Below, piece after piece: positions 26,811 to 36,868 of a stretch of 64,000 nucleotides of DNA. The notes beneath the pieces were generated by a model, which worked only from the letters and a program-made list of their open reading frames with translations, did not search any database and was not told the origin of the DNA. The stretch's first letter is position 1. Each line of letters opens with the position of its first letter. The stretch spans positions 372,001-436,000 of the forward strand of contig NZ_CP015104.1 in assembly GCF_002214525.1 (NCBI RefSeq). The letters are read 5' to 3'. The position numbers and the translations under genes are program-made. Source of the stretch: Thermococcus sp. P6 (lineage in GTDB: Archaea > Methanobacteriota_B > Thermococci > Thermococcales > Thermococcaceae).

Positions 26811-28184
26811 ATGACCTTCGATTACTTCTTCAGACCGGAGGGCATAGCGGTTATCGGAGCGTCCAACGATCCGCTTAAGCTCGGCTATGAGGTGTTCAAG
26901 AACCTTAAGGGTTACAGAGACGGAACCGTTTATCCTGTCAACGTCAGGGAAGAGCTCGTTCAGGGGGTCAAAGCCTACAGGAACGTGAAGGACATCCCGG
27001 GCAGGGTTGACCTGGCGGTCGTAGTGGTTCCGAAGCGCTTCGTCAGGCAGACGCTGATCGACTGCGGCGAGAAGGGCGTTAAGGGGGTAATCCTGATTAC
27101 AGCGGGCTTCGGGGAGGTCGACGAGGAAGGAAAGCGAGAAGAGAGAGAGCTCGTTGAGATAGCCCGAAAATACGGCATGCGCATAGTGGGACCGAACTGC
27201 GTCGGCATAATGAACACCCACAACGACATGAACGCCACCTTCATTATGAACGCTAAGAAGGGGGACATAGCCTTCATAAGCCAGAGCGGTGCCCTCGGGG
27301 CGGGCATAATCTACAAGACCCTCAAGGAGGGAATAGGCTTCTCGAAGTTCGTCAGCATAGGCAACATGGCCGACGTGGATTTCGCCGAGCTCATGGATTA
27401 CCTAGCGAACACGGAGGAAGACAGGGCGATAGTGCTGTACATCGAAGGCCTCAGGGACGGGAGGCGTTTCATGGAGGCAGCTAAAAGGGTCACGAAGAAG
27501 AAACCCGTCATAGTTCTCAAGGCCGGAAAGAGCGAGAGCGGGGCGAGGGCCGCTTCGTCCCACACGGGCTCTCTGGCGGGATCTTACAGAATCTACGAGG
27601 CGGCCTTCAGGCAGAGCGGCGTGATGGTTGCGGATACGATAGATGAAATGCTCAGCATGGCAAGGGCCTTCACCCAGCCGCTGCCTGAAGGGAAGAGGGT
27701 TGCGATAATGACCAACGCCGGTGGCCCCGGGGTTTTAACGGCAGACGCGATAGACAAATATGGTTTAAAGCTTGCAAACCTCGAGGAGGGAACCGTGGAG
27801 GAACTGCGCTCCTTCCTGCCCCCGATGGCGGCCCTTAAGAACCCCGTGGACATGATAGCGAGCGCCCGCGGGGAGGATTACTACAAAACGGCAAAGGCCC
27901 TCCTTAAGGACCCGAACGTTGACATGCTCATAAGCATCTGCGTTGTTCCAACCTTCGCGGGGATGAAGCCAAGGGAGCACGCGGAGGGAGTTGTCAGGGC
28001 AGTTGAGGAGGTCAACAACGGCAAACCGGTCCTCGGCCTGTTCATGGCGGGTCACGTGAGCGAGGAGGCCAAGGAGATCCTCGAAGCGAACGGAATCCCA
28101 AGCTACGAGAGGCCCGAGGATGTCGCGGCCGGGGCCTACGCCCTCGTGGAGTTTGCACGAGCTAAAGGAATCCTGAAGGAGTAA
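26811..28184 (+). CDS. acdA: ADP-forming acetyl/acyl-CoA synthetase alpha subunit
   Basis: Converts acyl-CoA, ADP and phosphate to acid, CoA and ATP; 457 residues. A CoA-binding domain (EGIAVIGASNDPLKLG) is followed by two succinyl-CoA-ligase-like domains with the phospho-histidine His251 in AASSHTGSLAG. The beta subunit is not in this window. Its position directly before iorA-iorB suggests a substrate range including aryl-acetyl-CoA from aromatic amino acids. Confidence 0.93.
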   Translation: MTFDYFFRPEGIAVIGASNDPLKLGYEVFKNLKGYRDGTVYPVNVREELVQGVKAYRNVKDIPGRVDLAVVVVPKRFVRQTLIDCGEKGVKGVILITAGFGEVDEEGKREERELVEIARKYGMRIVGPNCVGIMNTHNDMNATFIMNAKKGDIAFISQSGALGAGIIYKTLKEGIGFSKFVSIGNMADVDFAELMDYLANTEEDRAIVLYIEGLRDGRRFMEAAKRVTKKKPVIVLKAGKSESGARAASSHTGSLAGSYRIYEAAFRQSGVMVADTIDEMLSMARAFTQPLPEGKRVAIMTNAGGPGVLTADAIDKYGLKLANLEEGTVEELRSFLPPMAALKNPVDMIASARGEDYYKTAKALLKDPNVDMLISICVVPTFAGMKPREHAEGVVRAVEEVNNGKPVLGLFMAGHVSEEAKEILEANGIPSYERPEDVAAGAYALVEFARAKGILKE

Positions 28185-28225
28185 AATCAGGCATTCACTG
28201 GAATACAACGTCTGGAGGTGTGGGG

Positions 28226-30166
28226 ATGGCGAAGGTTACGGACATGGTGTTGTGGGACAAGCCGGGGGAGAAGGTTCTCCTGCTCGGGAATCAGGCCATA
28301 GCAAGGGGTGCCTTGGAGGCGAACATAGCCGTTTACGCCGCCTACCCCGGAACGCCGAGTTCCGAGCTAACTGATACGATGGCCATCGTAGCCAAGAAAG
28401 CCGGGGTCTACATGGAGTACTCCGCCAACGAGAAGGTGGCCTTTGAGACGGCTCTGGCGGCGGCCTGGAGCGGTCTGAGGGCGATGACCGCAATGAAGCA
28501 CGTTGGACTCAACGTTGCTGCAGACACCTTCCTGAGCTCCGTTGGGATGGGGGTCGAGGGTGGCTTCGTCATAATGGTCGCCGACGATCCGAGCATGTGG
28601 AGCAGCCAGAACGAGCAGGATACGAGGGTTTACGGGAAGTTCGCCAACGTCCCCGTTCTCGAACCGAGCTCCCCTCAGGAAGCCAAGGAGATGACGAAGT
28701 ACGCCTTTGAGCTGAGCGAGAAGTTCAAGCACTTCGTGATTCTGAGGACGACCACGAGGAGCTCCCACGCAAGGGGTGGCGTTGAACTTGGAGAACTCCC
28801 GGAGGAGATAAAGGCCGGAAAGAGGAAGTTCGGGAAGTTCAAAAAGGACCCAAACAGGTTCGTTGACGTTCCCTCAAACGCCAGAAAGTTCCACCCGATA
28901 GTCCTTGAAAAGATCGAGAAGATCCGCGAGGAGTTCAACGAGATGCCCTTTAACTGGATCGAGGGGGACGAGAAAGCGAAGGTTGGAATAATAGCCCCCG
29001 GTCTTTCCTACGCCTACGTGAAGGAAGCCCTCGCATGGCTCGGCGTTGAGAACGTTAAGGTCCTGAAGCTTGGAACACCCTTCCCGGTTCCCTACGGCCT
29101 GCTCGAAAGGTTCTTTGACGGCCTCGAGAAGGTCCTCATCGTTGAGGAGCTCGAACCGGTCGTTGAGGAGCAGGTCAAGACGTGGGCCTACGACAGGCAG
29201 ATAAGAATCCCGATCCATGGAAAGGACCTCGTGCCGAGGGTCTACGAGATGACGACGAGGAGGGCCGTCACTGCCATAGCGAAGTTCCTTGGCCTTGAGA
29301 CGCCGGTTGATTACGAGGAGCTCGACTCCAGATACGAGAAGGCCCTGAAGCTGGTTCCCCCGAGGCCGCCCTCACTCTGTCCCGCGTGCCCCCACAGGAA
29401 CAGCTTCTACGCCATAAAGAAGGCCACCCACAGCAGGGGCATCTACCCGAGCGACATAGGATGCTACACCCTCGGATTGTTGCCACCGTTGAACGCAGTT
29501 GACACGACGGTGGCCATGGGGGCCTCGATAGGCATAGCCCACGGTCTCGAGATAGCCCAGAACGGAAGCCTGAGCGAGGAGGCGAGGAAGGGAGGTAAGA
29601 AGATAGTCGTGGCGACCATAGGTGACTCCACCTTCTTCCACACGGGCCTTCCGGCACTGGCGAACGCGATATACAACCGCTCCAACGTGCTCGTGGTGGT
29701 TCTCGATAACCTCGTTACGGCCATGACGGGCGACCAGCCCAACCCGAGCACCGGCCAGACACCGCACGGTGTGGGTAAGAGGATCCCCATAGAGGACGTC
29801 GCAAAGGCCATGGGGGCCGATTTCGTGGCGGTGGTTGACCCCTACGACATCAAGAAAACCTACGAAACCATCAAGAAGGCCCTCGAGGTTGAAGGTGTCA
29901 GCGTCGTCGTTTCGAGGCAGGTCTGCGCCCTCTACAGGGTCGGCCAGATGAGGAGAAGGGGCGAGAAGTGGCCTGTTTATTACGTGGACGAAGAGGCCTG
30001 TACGGGCTGTAAGATCTGTATAAACGCCTACGGCTGTCCGGCAATCTACTGGGATGCGGAAAAGAAGCAGGCGAGGATAGAGCCCAGCATGTGCTGGGGT
30101 TGCGGAGGCTGCGCCCAGATCTGTCCATTCGGAGCCTTTAAGCCCGTGGAGGGGGGAGATGAATGA
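28226..30166 (+). CDS. iorA: Indolepyruvate ferredoxin oxidoreductase alpha subunit
   Basis: Catalytic, thiamine-diphosphate subunit of 646 residues oxidising aryl pyruvates to aryl-acetyl-CoA with ferredoxin. N-terminal [27 protein letters not shown], the TPP region [22 protein letters not shown], and C-terminal 4Fe-4S motifs [13 protein letters not shown] and [13 protein letters not shown] are clear. GGAGGTG precedes ATG 28226. The stop overlaps the ATG of iorB. Confidence 0.96.
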   Translation: MAKVTDMVLWDKPGEKVLLLGNQAIARGALEANIAVYAAYPGTPSSELTDTMAIVAKKAGVYMEYSANEKVAFETALAAAWSGLRAMTAMKHVGLNVAADTFLSSVGMGVEGGFVIMVADDPSMWSSQNEQDTRVYGKFANVPVLEPSSPQEAKEMTKYAFELSEKFKHFVILRTTTRSSHARGGVELGELPEEIKAGKRKFGKFKKDPNRFVDVPSNARKFHPIVLEKIEKIREEFNEMPFNWIEGDEKAKVGIIAPGLSYAYVKEALAWLGVENVKVLKLGTPFPVPYGLLERFFDGLEKVLIVEELEPVVEEQVKTWAYDRQIRIPIHGKDLVPRVYEMTTRRAVTAIAKFLGLETPVDYEELDSRYEKALKLVPPRPPSLCPACPHRNSFYAIKKATHSRGIYPSDIGCYTLGLLPPLNAVDTTVAMGASIGIAHGLEIAQNGSLSEEARKGGKKIVVATIGDSTFFHTGLPALANAIYNRSNVLVVVLDNLVTAMTGDQPNPSTGQTPHGVGKRIPIEDVAKAMGADFVAVVDPYDIKKTYETIKKALEVEGVSVVVSRQVCALYRVGQMRRRGEKWPVYYVDEEACTGCKICINAYGCPAIYWDAEKKQARIEPSMCWGCGGCAQICPFGAFKPVEGGDE

Positions 30167-30771
30167 AGGAGTATAGCATCGTGATTACGGGTGTGGGCGG
30201 TCAGGGCGTTCTCACCGCGGCGAACATCCTCGGCTGGGCGGCTTTAAACGCCGGCTACAACGTGAGGATGGGAGAGGTCCACGGAATGAGCCAGCGCTTT
30301 GGGAGCGTCGTTTCCTACGTGCGCTTCGGTGAGGACGTCTACGGCTCGATGGTCCCGGAAGGAAAGGGAGATGTCATACTCTCCTTTGAGCCCGTTGAAG
30401 CCCTGCGCTACGTAAACCACCTTAAGTACGGCGGCATGGCCGTCGTGAACACCAAACCCATCGTGCCCGTTCAGGTGTCCATGGGAAAGGCCAGCTACCC
30501 GGAAATCGAGGAGATCAGGGCGATCTTTGAAAAGGACTGGGGGGCGAAGTGGATAGGCTTTAACGCGGAGGAACTGGCGGTAAAAGCGGGGCACGTCATC
30601 ACCACGAACACCGTTCTCATTGGAGCGTTAACCCAGATACCGGGGTTCCCGCTGGGCGAGGAACACGTCAGGGAAGTGATAGCGCTCAGCGTCCCGCCGA
30701 AGGCCGTGGATATGAACATGAAGGCCTTTGAGCTCGGCGTTAAGGCGGCCCGGGAGATACTGAAGCTCTAA
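30163..30771 (+). CDS. iorB: Indolepyruvate ferredoxin oxidoreductase beta subunit
   Basis: Second subunit of IOR, 202 residues, of the pyruvate-oxidoreductase gamma-domain type: [22 protein letters not shown] at the start and [20 protein letters not shown] near residue 40. It is coupled to iorA by an ATGA overlap. A T-rich terminator follows. Confidence 0.95.
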   Translation: MKEYSIVITGVGGQGVLTAANILGWAALNAGYNVRMGEVHGMSQRFGSVVSYVRFGEDVYGSMVPEGKGDVILSFEPVEALRYVNHLKYGGMAVVNTKPIVPVQVSMGKASYPEIEEIRAIFEKDWGAKWIGFNAEELAVKAGHVITTNTVLIGALTQIPGFPLGEEHVREVIALSVPPKAVDMNMKAFELGVKAAREILKL

Positions 30772-30777
30772 GGTCGC

Positions 30778-30791
30778 CCTTTTCTTTTTCC
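30778..30791 (+). terminator. T-rich terminator after iorB
   Basis: CCTTTTCTTTTTCC follows the iorB stop by six bases and ends the acdA-iorA-iorB unit. Confidence 0.5.
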
Positions 30792-30835
30792 CGATAAGGT
30801 GAAGGGAATGAAAAATCTTTAAGGTTCGAGGGACT

Positions 30836-31414
30836 TCACCACTCCTCTTCCTCTTCTTCCCTGAGGAGGTCGTATTTCTCCAGCTCGTGGATGATCTTCC
30901 TGACGGCTTCCCATGCGTGGCGCTCGCTCTTGGCCCCGGAGCAGACTATCTTTCCCGACGAGAAGAGCAGTATCACCGTCCTTGGGTCCTTAACGCGGTA
31001 GATTACACCCGGGAACTGCTCGGGTTCGTACTCGCAGTTGGGGAGGCTCAGGGCGACGACATCGAGGTTGAACTCCCTCCCCAGATCACCGCTGAAGACC
31101 ATGTTCTGGATGTCTATCTGGGGTGCGCGGCTGAACTTTGCCCCGACCTTTTTGAGCATCTGAATGAGCATGTTGACGGCCTTCTCTATGTCCTCAACGC
31201 TCTTGGCACCCGTCACGACCAGCTTTCCGGAGCCGAATACGAGAAGGGCCACCTTGGGCTCCTCAAGGCGGCATATGACCCCGGGGAACTCCTCAGGGTT
31301 GTACTTGGAGTTGGGGCATATCTCTATAACCTTCTCAAGGTTCAGCTGCGTAAAAAGATCAACAGAAGCCACGATGTTCTCGATTCTGAGCTTTACACCG
31401 CTCATGTCAACCAA
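30836..31414 (-). CDS. tbp: TATA-box-binding protein
   Basis: Core promoter recognition factor, 192 residues. Two homologous repeats (about 5-95 and 96-182) carry the pairs [16 protein letters not shown] / [16 protein letters not shown] and [12 protein letters not shown] / [12 protein letters not shown]. The acidic tail REEEEEEW is usual for Thermococcales. The start is TTG 31414, six bases after GGGAGGTG, giving MVDMSG as in Pyrococcus TBP; ATG 31405 is the alternative. Confidence 0.96.
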   Translation of the reverse strand: MVDMSGVKLRIENIVASVDLFTQLNLEKVIEICPNSKYNPEEFPGVICRLEEPKVALLVFGSGKLVVTGAKSVEDIEKAVNMLIQMLKKVGAKFSRAPQIDIQNMVFSGDLGREFNLDVVALSLPNCEYEPEQFPGVIYRVKDPRTVILLFSSGKIVCSGAKSERHAWEAVRKIIHELEKYDLLREEEEEEW

Positions 31415-31534
31415 GGCTTACACCTCCCGATGGTGGGTTTAAAAACCCTTTATAAATAACCCCATCGGTTTTTAAAGGTTTTGGATGGAGGAACCCTTAA
31501 AAGGCATCCGCGTTAGAAACGCCCGGTGACGTCC

Positions 31535-31930
31535 ATGAGAAACACGATGGTTCTGGTGAGAACCGATGACTTTCAGAAGGCGAGCATAGCGCTCTCCGAC
31601 CTCGTCCGCTACGGCGGGATGGAGATACGCGGTGATCCAAGGATCATCTCCCCGGCACTCTCCGACTGGGCCTTCGAAAAAATAAGCGGCGAGAAACCGA
31701 GGAAACGCTTCAGGGCTCACGTGATAGCCCAGATAAACCTGCCACCGGCGAAGGCCATAGGCAGGCTTACGGACATACATCCGCCCGCCCACGTCCTCGT
31801 CATTCCACCCGATTCAGAGGTCTGGGAGGAATTGATGCGCCTCTGGGGCACCTTTAAAAAACTCCGCGGTTTCCACCCACCGAAGAGGAGGAAGGCTGGA
31901 GGATCCGGGGAAGCATCGGAGAAGTTTTAG
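31535..31930 (+). CDS. Conserved archaeal protein, DUF356-like
   Basis: Basic protein of 131 residues. RNTMVLVRTDDFQKASIALSDL and PPAHVLVIPPDSEVWEEL recall the DUF356 family of methanogens and Thermococci, whose function is unknown. A Lys/Arg-rich end (PPKRRKAGGSG) might bind nucleic acid. GGTGACGTCC precedes ATG 31535. It lies between divergent tbp and convergent aMBF1. Confidence 0.62.
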   Translation: MRNTMVLVRTDDFQKASIALSDLVRYGGMEIRGDPRIISPALSDWAFEKISGEKPRKRFRAHVIAQINLPPAKAIGRLTDIHPPAHVLVIPPDSEVWEELMRLWGTFKKLRGFHPPKRRKAGGSGEASEKF

Positions 31931-31955
31931 CTTCCCCAAAAAAGGGAAACTGCAG

Positions 31956-32492
31956 TCACTTCTTCCTCTTCTTGATCCTGATGTTGGCCATGTCGCCAAG
32001 TGTCGGCTCGTAGTCCCGGGGAATCGAGGGCCTCTCCTCCACGGTGCCTTCGGCCTGTTCGATCAGCGTTATCCCGAAGTATCTCTCCAGTTTTCGGGCC
32101 TCCTTTATCGTCGGCTCGCGATGGCCGTGGGCTATCGCCCTTAGGTCGTTCACGGACAGGCCTATCTCATGGGAAAGCTCCTTGTAGGTCTTGCCCGACC
32201 GCTGTATGGCCCTGTAAACGCGCTCGGCGTAATCCTCAACTATCTCCTCGGTGTAGAGAGGCCTTTCCCTCCTCCCTCTGCCAGCCCCTGCCCTCGAGGG
32301 CCTCGATTGCACCCTCCTGAGGGGCCTTCTCCCCGTGGGCATGGTGCTGAAGGTTCCGGGCTTCTTTCGGGCGTACCTCTCGTAACATCTGTCGCAGACA
32401 AGGACCTCGGCCCCCTCGATCCTTATCTTGTGACCCTCTCCCCTTATCGGAGCCCCGCATATCTCGCAGTACCTTGGTTTGGCCTTTCCCAT
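31956..32492 (-). CDS. Archaeal multiprotein bridging factor aMBF1
   Basis: Protein of 178 residues. N-terminal zinc ribbon (Cys9, Cys12, Cys33, Cys36), a basic linker (GRRPLRRVQSRPSRAG) and a Cro/XRE HTH (about 88-140, YKELSHEIGLSVNDLRAIAHGHREPT). Eukaryotic MBF1 bridges TBP and activators; archaeal forms associate with small ribosomal subunits, so its exact role here is open. AGGTGAT precedes ATG 32492. Confidence 0.9.
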   Translation of the reverse strand: MGKAKPRYCEICGAPIRGEGHKIRIEGAEVLVCDRCYERYARKKPGTFSTMPTGRRPLRRVQSRPSRAGAGRGRRERPLYTEEIVEDYAERVYRAIQRSGKTYKELSHEIGLSVNDLRAIAHGHREPTIKEARKLERYFGITLIEQAEGTVEERPSIPRDYEPTLGDMANIRIKKRKK

Positions 32493-32562
32493 TTCGATCA
32501 CCTTCGCTTCTCAGGTTATGATCTGAGTTAGGTTTTTTAAACCTCCCGATGAAGAGGGACCG

Positions 32563-33039
32563 ATGGAAGACGTGAAGATAGAGCGGCTCAAAAAGCTCGA
32601 TCGGGAAACCCTCGAGTTACTCGTTGGTATCTACATGCGCGGTTACGAGGGAATGCGCCAGTACGGGGGAGAGGGCGAGGACTACGCCAGGCGCTACCTG
32701 AGGTGGTGCTGGGGCAAAGCGAAGGATGGCTTCTTCGTGGCGAAGGTCGGCGATCGGATAGCGGGGTTTATAGTCTGCGACGCCGACTGGTACAGCAAGT
32801 ACGAGAAAGGAACCGTCGGGGCCATCCACGAGTTCGTGGTCGATAGCGGGTTTCAGGGGCACGGAATAGGCCGTAAGCTGATGGAGAAGTGCATGGAGTA
32901 CCTTGGAAAGCACAACGACAGGGTGGAGCTGTGGGTCGGAGAGAAAAACAGAAAAGCCATGGAGTTCTACAGGGAATACGGCTTCAGACGGGGGGGACAG
33001 AGCGGGATATGGGTGCGAATGGTTAAGGACCTGAAATGA
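32563..33039 (+). CDS. GNAT-family N-acetyltransferase
   Basis: Acetyltransferase of 158 residues. The acetyl-CoA loop GFQGHGIGRKLMEK and the C-terminal NRKAMEFYREYGFRR are the standard GNAT motifs A and B. The pattern resembles RimI-like N-terminal acetylases, but the substrate cannot be read. A small unknown gene follows after 9 bases. Confidence 0.82.
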   Translation: MEDVKIERLKKLDRETLELLVGIYMRGYEGMRQYGGEGEDYARRYLRWCWGKAKDGFFVAKVGDRIAGFIVCDADWYSKYEKGTVGAIHEFVVDSGFQGHGIGRKLMEKCMEYLGKHNDRVELWVGEKNRKAMEFYREYGFRRGGQSGIWVRMVKDLK

Positions 33040-33048
33040 GGTGATAAC

Positions 33049-33342
33049 ATGCCGTGCATAAGACCGGCCGAACCGGAGGGTGTAGAGGGACTGAAGGAGG
33101 AGAGTTTCATACGAAAGGGAAAGGGCAAAGTGAAGGTCGTTGTGGAGAGCGAGGGCGAAAGGATGGAGACCACGATAAACGGCTCCCTGAAAAGCGTCGA
33201 CGAGATGGCCGAGATGCTCGGGGTAGAGCCCGGGGATGGAAGGATAGATGCAGTGGTGGACGGGGTCAGGGTGAAGGCGGAAGGCGGAAAACTCGAGATG
33301 GAGTTCGAGAACGGGGATAGGCTGAGGATAGAGAAGGCATAG
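33049..33342 (+). CDS. Small hypothetical protein
   Basis: Protein of 97 residues, beta-rich, with alternating charged strands (KVKVVVESEGERMETTINGS, RIDAVVDGVRVKAEGGKLEME) and a central helix SVDEMAEMLGVE. GAGGTGATAAC precedes the ATG. It is probably co-transcribed with the GNAT gene. No family recognised. Confidence 0.68.
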   Translation: MPCIRPAEPEGVEGLKEESFIRKGKGKVKVVVESEGERMETTINGSLKSVDEMAEMLGVEPGDGRIDAVVDGVRVKAEGGKLEMEFENGDRLRIEKA

Positions 33343-33392
33343 AACCTTCGATCGTTTTTCTTTAAACAAAAATGAATTAGAGGGAAGAGGGG

Positions 33393-33797
33393 TCACTTCA
33401 CGGGCGGCCTGAACTTGTAGCCGTAGAGGATTATGCCGTCCTCCTCGAACTCCCTCAGCTTTCTCGTAACGACCTCAACCTCCATGCCGAAGTCTATCTC
33501 CTCCGGATCGACGTCGGTGAGCTGGGCCAGCACCACGGGGCCTTCCTCGAGTTCCACGAGCGCCAGCGGGAAGGGTTTGTAGTACTCGAAACCGCTCGGC
33601 GGGTTCCTGACGATCGTCCAGCTGATAACCTTACCCCTTCCGCTCAGTTCGACCTCTTCGATGTTCTTCGAGCCACAGACCGGGCACACCGGCCTCTTTG
33701 GGAAGTGGACGTGTCCGTTCTCGCACCTTCCCCCTATGAGCCTGTACTTCTCGCGGAAGTGCCTCCAGTATCTGGAAACCTGCATTGGACGGGCCAT
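33393..33797 (-). CDS. DUF35 OB-fold/zinc-ribbon partner of the thiolase-HMG-CoA synthase complex
   Basis: Protein of 134 residues: rubredoxin-like zinc ribbon (Cys25, Cys38, Cys41 and a nearby Cys/His such as His29) and a C-terminal OB fold (GRGKVISWTIVRNPPSGFEYYKPFPLALVEL). In methanogens this protein holds thiolase and HMG-CoA synthase together, channelling acetoacetyl-CoA. Its start (33797) sits at the end of the thiolase gene, forming a three-gene operon. Confidence 0.9.
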   Translation of the reverse strand: MARPMQVSRYWRHFREKYRLIGGRCENGHVHFPKRPVCPVCGSKNIEEVELSGRGKVISWTIVRNPPSGFEYYKPFPLALVELEEGPVVLAQLTDVDPEEIDFGMEVEVVTRKLREFEEDGIILYGYKFRPPVK

Positions 33798-33799
33798 CT

Positions 33800-34960
33800 T
33801 CACACCCTCCTGAGAACGTTAACGGTTATGTTCGAACCGGTTCCACCTATGTTCTGGGTCAGTCCAACCTCAGCGTCCGGCACCTGGTTCGGGGCCTCAC
33901 CGCGAAGCTGGAGAACGGCCTCGACGGTCTGGTAGACGCCCGTGGCACCCACCGGGTGACCGCGGGACTTCAACCCGCCCATCGTTTGTATTGGATAGTC
34001 TGCGTCGATGGCTATCTGCCCCTCTCTGGCGAGCTTTGCGCCCTCCCCCTTCTTTGCCACGCCAAGGGCCTCCAGGCTGAGGGCTGCCATAATCGTGAAG
34101 GCATCGTGGACCTCGAAGAAGTCGATGTCGTTTGCCTCAACGCCGGCCATCTTATACGCCCTCTCGGCAGCCACCTTCGCGGCCTTCAGGCTCAGCAGGT
34201 CCTCCCTGTTGGCCAGGTTTATCGTGTCTATGGCCCTTCCCATCCCGGCCACTTCGACCCACTTTTCCTTCGGGACGCCGAGTTCCTTTGCCTTCTCAGG
34301 GGTTGTGATTATGACGGAGGCGGCTCCGTCGCAGATGGGTGAAGCATCGAAGAGCTTGATCGGATCCGCCACGTAGGGGCTCTTGAGAACCGTCTCAACT
34401 TTGATCGGCCTCTTGAACATTGCGTAGGGGTTCTTTGCACCGTTGGCGTGGGCGTTGACGGCGAAGTAGGCCAGATCCTCTTCGGTGTAACCGTAGGTCT
34501 TCATGTAGTAGCGCATTACGAGCGCGTTCAAAGCCACGAAACTCGCACCGTGGAAGAGCTCCCAATCGGCATCCGCAGCGTAACCGAGGTAGCGGGTAGC
34601 ATCGCTCGGCCACGCATCCATCATCTTCTCGACGCCGACGACCGCGACGGTATCCTCAAGCCCGCTGAGAACGGCTTTAACGCCCTCCTGAACCGCTGCC
34701 CCACCGCTGGCGCAGGCCGCTTCGACCTTTACGGCCGGGATGTTGCCCAGACCGGCCCAGTCCGCTATGAGGGCACCGAGGTTCTCCTGCTCTACGAAGG
34801 AACCGGAGAGCATGTTCCCGACGTAGAGGGAGTCAACCTTATCCACTCCTGCGTCTTCCATGGCGTTGAGCAAAGCTTCAACCGCCATATCCCTCAATCC
34901 GAGTTTCCAGTGCTCGCCAACCGGCGTCATGCCGGCACCTATTATAACGGCCTTCCTCAT
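33800..34960 (-). CDS. Acetyl-CoA C-acetyltransferase (archaeal thiolase)
   Basis: Condenses two acetyl-CoA to acetoacetyl-CoA, the entry to mevalonate and archaeal lipids; 386 residues. The nucleophile is Cys83 in EAACASGGAAV; later GGLKSRGHPVGATGVYQ supplies the active-site His. GAGGTGG precedes ATG 34960; a GTG at 34969 abuts the upstream gene. It is in one operon with HMG-CoA synthase and DUF35. Confidence 0.93.
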   Translation of the reverse strand: MRKAVIIGAGMTPVGEHWKLGLRDMAVEALLNAMEDAGVDKVDSLYVGNMLSGSFVEQENLGALIADWAGLGNIPAVKVEAACASGGAAVQEGVKAVLSGLEDTVAVVGVEKMMDAWPSDATRYLGYAADADWELFHGASFVALNALVMRYYMKTYGYTEEDLAYFAVNAHANGAKNPYAMFKRPIKVETVLKSPYVADPIKLFDASPICDGAASVIITTPEKAKELGVPKEKWVEVAGMGRAIDTINLANREDLLSLKAAKVAAERAYKMAGVEANDIDFFEVHDAFTIMAALSLEALGVAKKGEGAKLAREGQIAIDADYPIQTMGGLKSRGHPVGATGVYQTVEAVLQLRGEAPNQVPDAEVGLTQNIGGTGSNITVNVLRRV

Positions 34961-34970
34961 ATCAACCACC

Positions 34971-36023
34971 TCACACGATGTACTTTCTCCTCGCCTTGGC
35001 GTAGAGGGCGTAGTCGATGTACTTCTTCCTGTTCACGTAGTCCATGGTCTTAGGTGCCAGATCGCGCTTCTCCTCGATCGCGTCCTGAACGACCAGTGAA
35101 AAGGCATCGCTTCCGGCTCCGCTTCCAAAGCTGACCCACAGGATCCTGTCGCCGGGCTTTGCAACGTCCAGAACGGCGCTGACCCCAACGAGGGTGGATC
35201 CACTGTAGGTGTTCCCTATTACTCCCGAGAGCAGTCCGGGAAGGACCTTCTCCTTCGGAATCCCGAGGATCTTGGCGGCCGTAAGCGGGAACTTGACGTT
35301 GGGCTGGTGGAAGACGGCGTAATCGAAGTCCTCTGGTTTAAGGCCAAGCTCCTCCATGAGGGTCTTTGCCGCGTTGATCAGATGGTGGAAGTAAGCGGGT
35401 TCGCCCGTGAAGCGGTTCCCATGCCTCGGGTAGTGCTCGTGCTGCCTCCTCCAGAAGTCGGGCGTGTCCGTAACGTAGGAGTAGCTTCCCTCGAAATAAG
35501 CCACCGTGTCGGGGCCCTTCGGACCGAGCACAAAAGCGGCTCCTCCCGCGGAAGCCGTGAACTCGAGGTGATCGCCGGGCCTTCCCTGCGAGGTGTCGGC
35601 CCCTATGGCCATGGCGTAATCCATCATCTCCGAACCCACCGCACCTATGGCAGTCTGGAGCGCCTCGGTTCCGGCCTTGCAGGCGAACTCGAAGTCCGCG
35701 GTGCTAACGTCCGGGGTTGCCCCTATCGCCTCGGCTATCACCGTCCCCGTTGGCTTGACCGCGTAGGGCTTGCTCTCGCTACCGAACCACACGGCCCTTA
35801 TGAGCCCCGGATCTATACGGGCCCTTTTGAGGGCGTTTCTTGCGGCTTCGATTCCTATCGTGAGCGCATCCTCGTCAAGACCCGGAACGGACTTTTCCTC
35901 TATTGGAAAGCTGTTGATCCCCCAGACCCTTCCTATCTCCTCGCTCTTTATTCTATACCTCGGAACGTAGGCACCGTAGCCCACGATGCCGATTTCACGT
36001 TTTGGCCTCAGGAGCTTTTTCAT
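34971..36023 (-). CDS. Hydroxymethylglutaryl-CoA synthase
   Basis: Second mevalonate-pathway enzyme, 350 residues. The catalytic triad is visible: Glu83 ([14 protein letters not shown]), Cys115 ([11 protein letters not shown]) and His239 ([10 protein letters not shown]). [17 protein letters not shown] and [13 protein letters not shown] complete the fold. It is the first gene of the operon; its end is 10 bases from the thiolase start. Confidence 0.95.
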   Translation of the reverse strand: MKKLLRPKREIGIVGYGAYVPRYRIKSEEIGRVWGINSFPIEEKSVPGLDEDALTIGIEAARNALKRARIDPGLIRAVWFGSESKPYAVKPTGTVIAEAIGATPDVSTADFEFACKAGTEALQTAIGAVGSEMMDYAMAIGADTSQGRPGDHLEFTASAGGAAFVLGPKGPDTVAYFEGSYSYVTDTPDFWRRQHEHYPRHGNRFTGEPAYFHHLINAAKTLMEELGLKPEDFDYAVFHQPNVKFPLTAAKILGIPKEKVLPGLLSGVIGNTYSGSTLVGVSAVLDVAKPGDRILWVSFGSGAGSDAFSLVVQDAIEEKRDLAPKTMDYVNRKKYIDYALYAKARRKYIV

Positions 36024-36170
36024 CGGGCACCACCTTCAGGATTCCGAACAATTCACCCAACGTAAAAGGGGGTGTTATAAAAGTCTTTCGGTAAAAGTAA
36101 AAGTATAATTCGACGATTAGCGATAAGGAACGTTAATAACCTCCCGCGCGAACACCCATCGGTGAACGTT

Positions 36171-36839
36171 ATGAAGTACGAGATTCTGCACAGACCGAGC
36201 TTCAGCCTCCTCGAGGTTGAGCTTGAGAACGGAGAGGCCGTACAGGCTGAAGCCGGGGCGATGGTGCACATGAGCCCGAACGTTAGGATAGAGACAAAGG
36301 CCAGGGGAGGAGTTTTCGGCGCCCTCAAGAGGAGCATACTCACGAAAGAAAGCTTCTTCATAAACCTCTTCAGGGCCGAGGGAGGGAAGGGCCTTATAGG
36401 CCTCGCACCGCCTTACATGGGTGACATAAAGGCCTTTGAGCTGGACGGCACACTTTACGCCCAGAGCGGGGCCTTTCTGGCGAGCTCGGAAGGGGTAAAC
36501 ATAGACACGAAATGGGGCGGGGCCAGAAGCTTCTTCGGAAGGGAAGGGCTCTTCCTGCTCAAGATGACCGGGAGGGGAACCGTCTTCCTCTCGAGCTTCG
36601 GGGCCATCTACAGGAAGGAGCTCCACAACGAAAGGTTCGTTATAGACACCGGGCACATGGTGGCCTTCAGCGAGGGTCTGAACTTCAGGATCAAACGCGT
36701 TGGCGGGCTGAAGAGCACACTGTTCAGCGGAGAGGGGCTTGTGGCCGAGTTCGAGGGCACCGGGACTCTTTACATCCAGACGAGAAGCATGGACAGCTTT
36801 TTGAGCTGGCTTATCCCCTATCTCCCCAAGAAGGATTAA
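36171..36839 (+). CDS. AIM24/TIGR00266 family protein
   Basis: Beta-rich protein of 222 residues. GEAVQAEAGAMVHMSPNVRIETKARGG and KRSILTKESFFINLFRAEGG are the family hallmarks; the fold is TRAP-like. Function is unknown in archaea. GGTGAACGTT precedes ATG 36171. Several TATA-like elements (GTTATAAAAG near 36073, GTATAATTC near 36105) lie upstream between it and the HMG-CoA synthase gene. Confidence 0.83.
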   Translation: MKYEILHRPSFSLLEVELENGEAVQAEAGAMVHMSPNVRIETKARGGVFGALKRSILTKESFFINLFRAEGGKGLIGLAPPYMGDIKAFELDGTLYAQSGAFLASSEGVNIDTKWGGARSFFGREGLFLLKMTGRGTVFLSSFGAIYRKELHNERFVIDTGHMVAFSEGLNFRIKRVGGLKSTLFSGEGLVAEFEGTGTLYIQTRSMDSFLSWLIPYLPKKD

Positions 36840-36868
36840 TTCCTTCTTTTTCAAAATTGAAAAAGATA

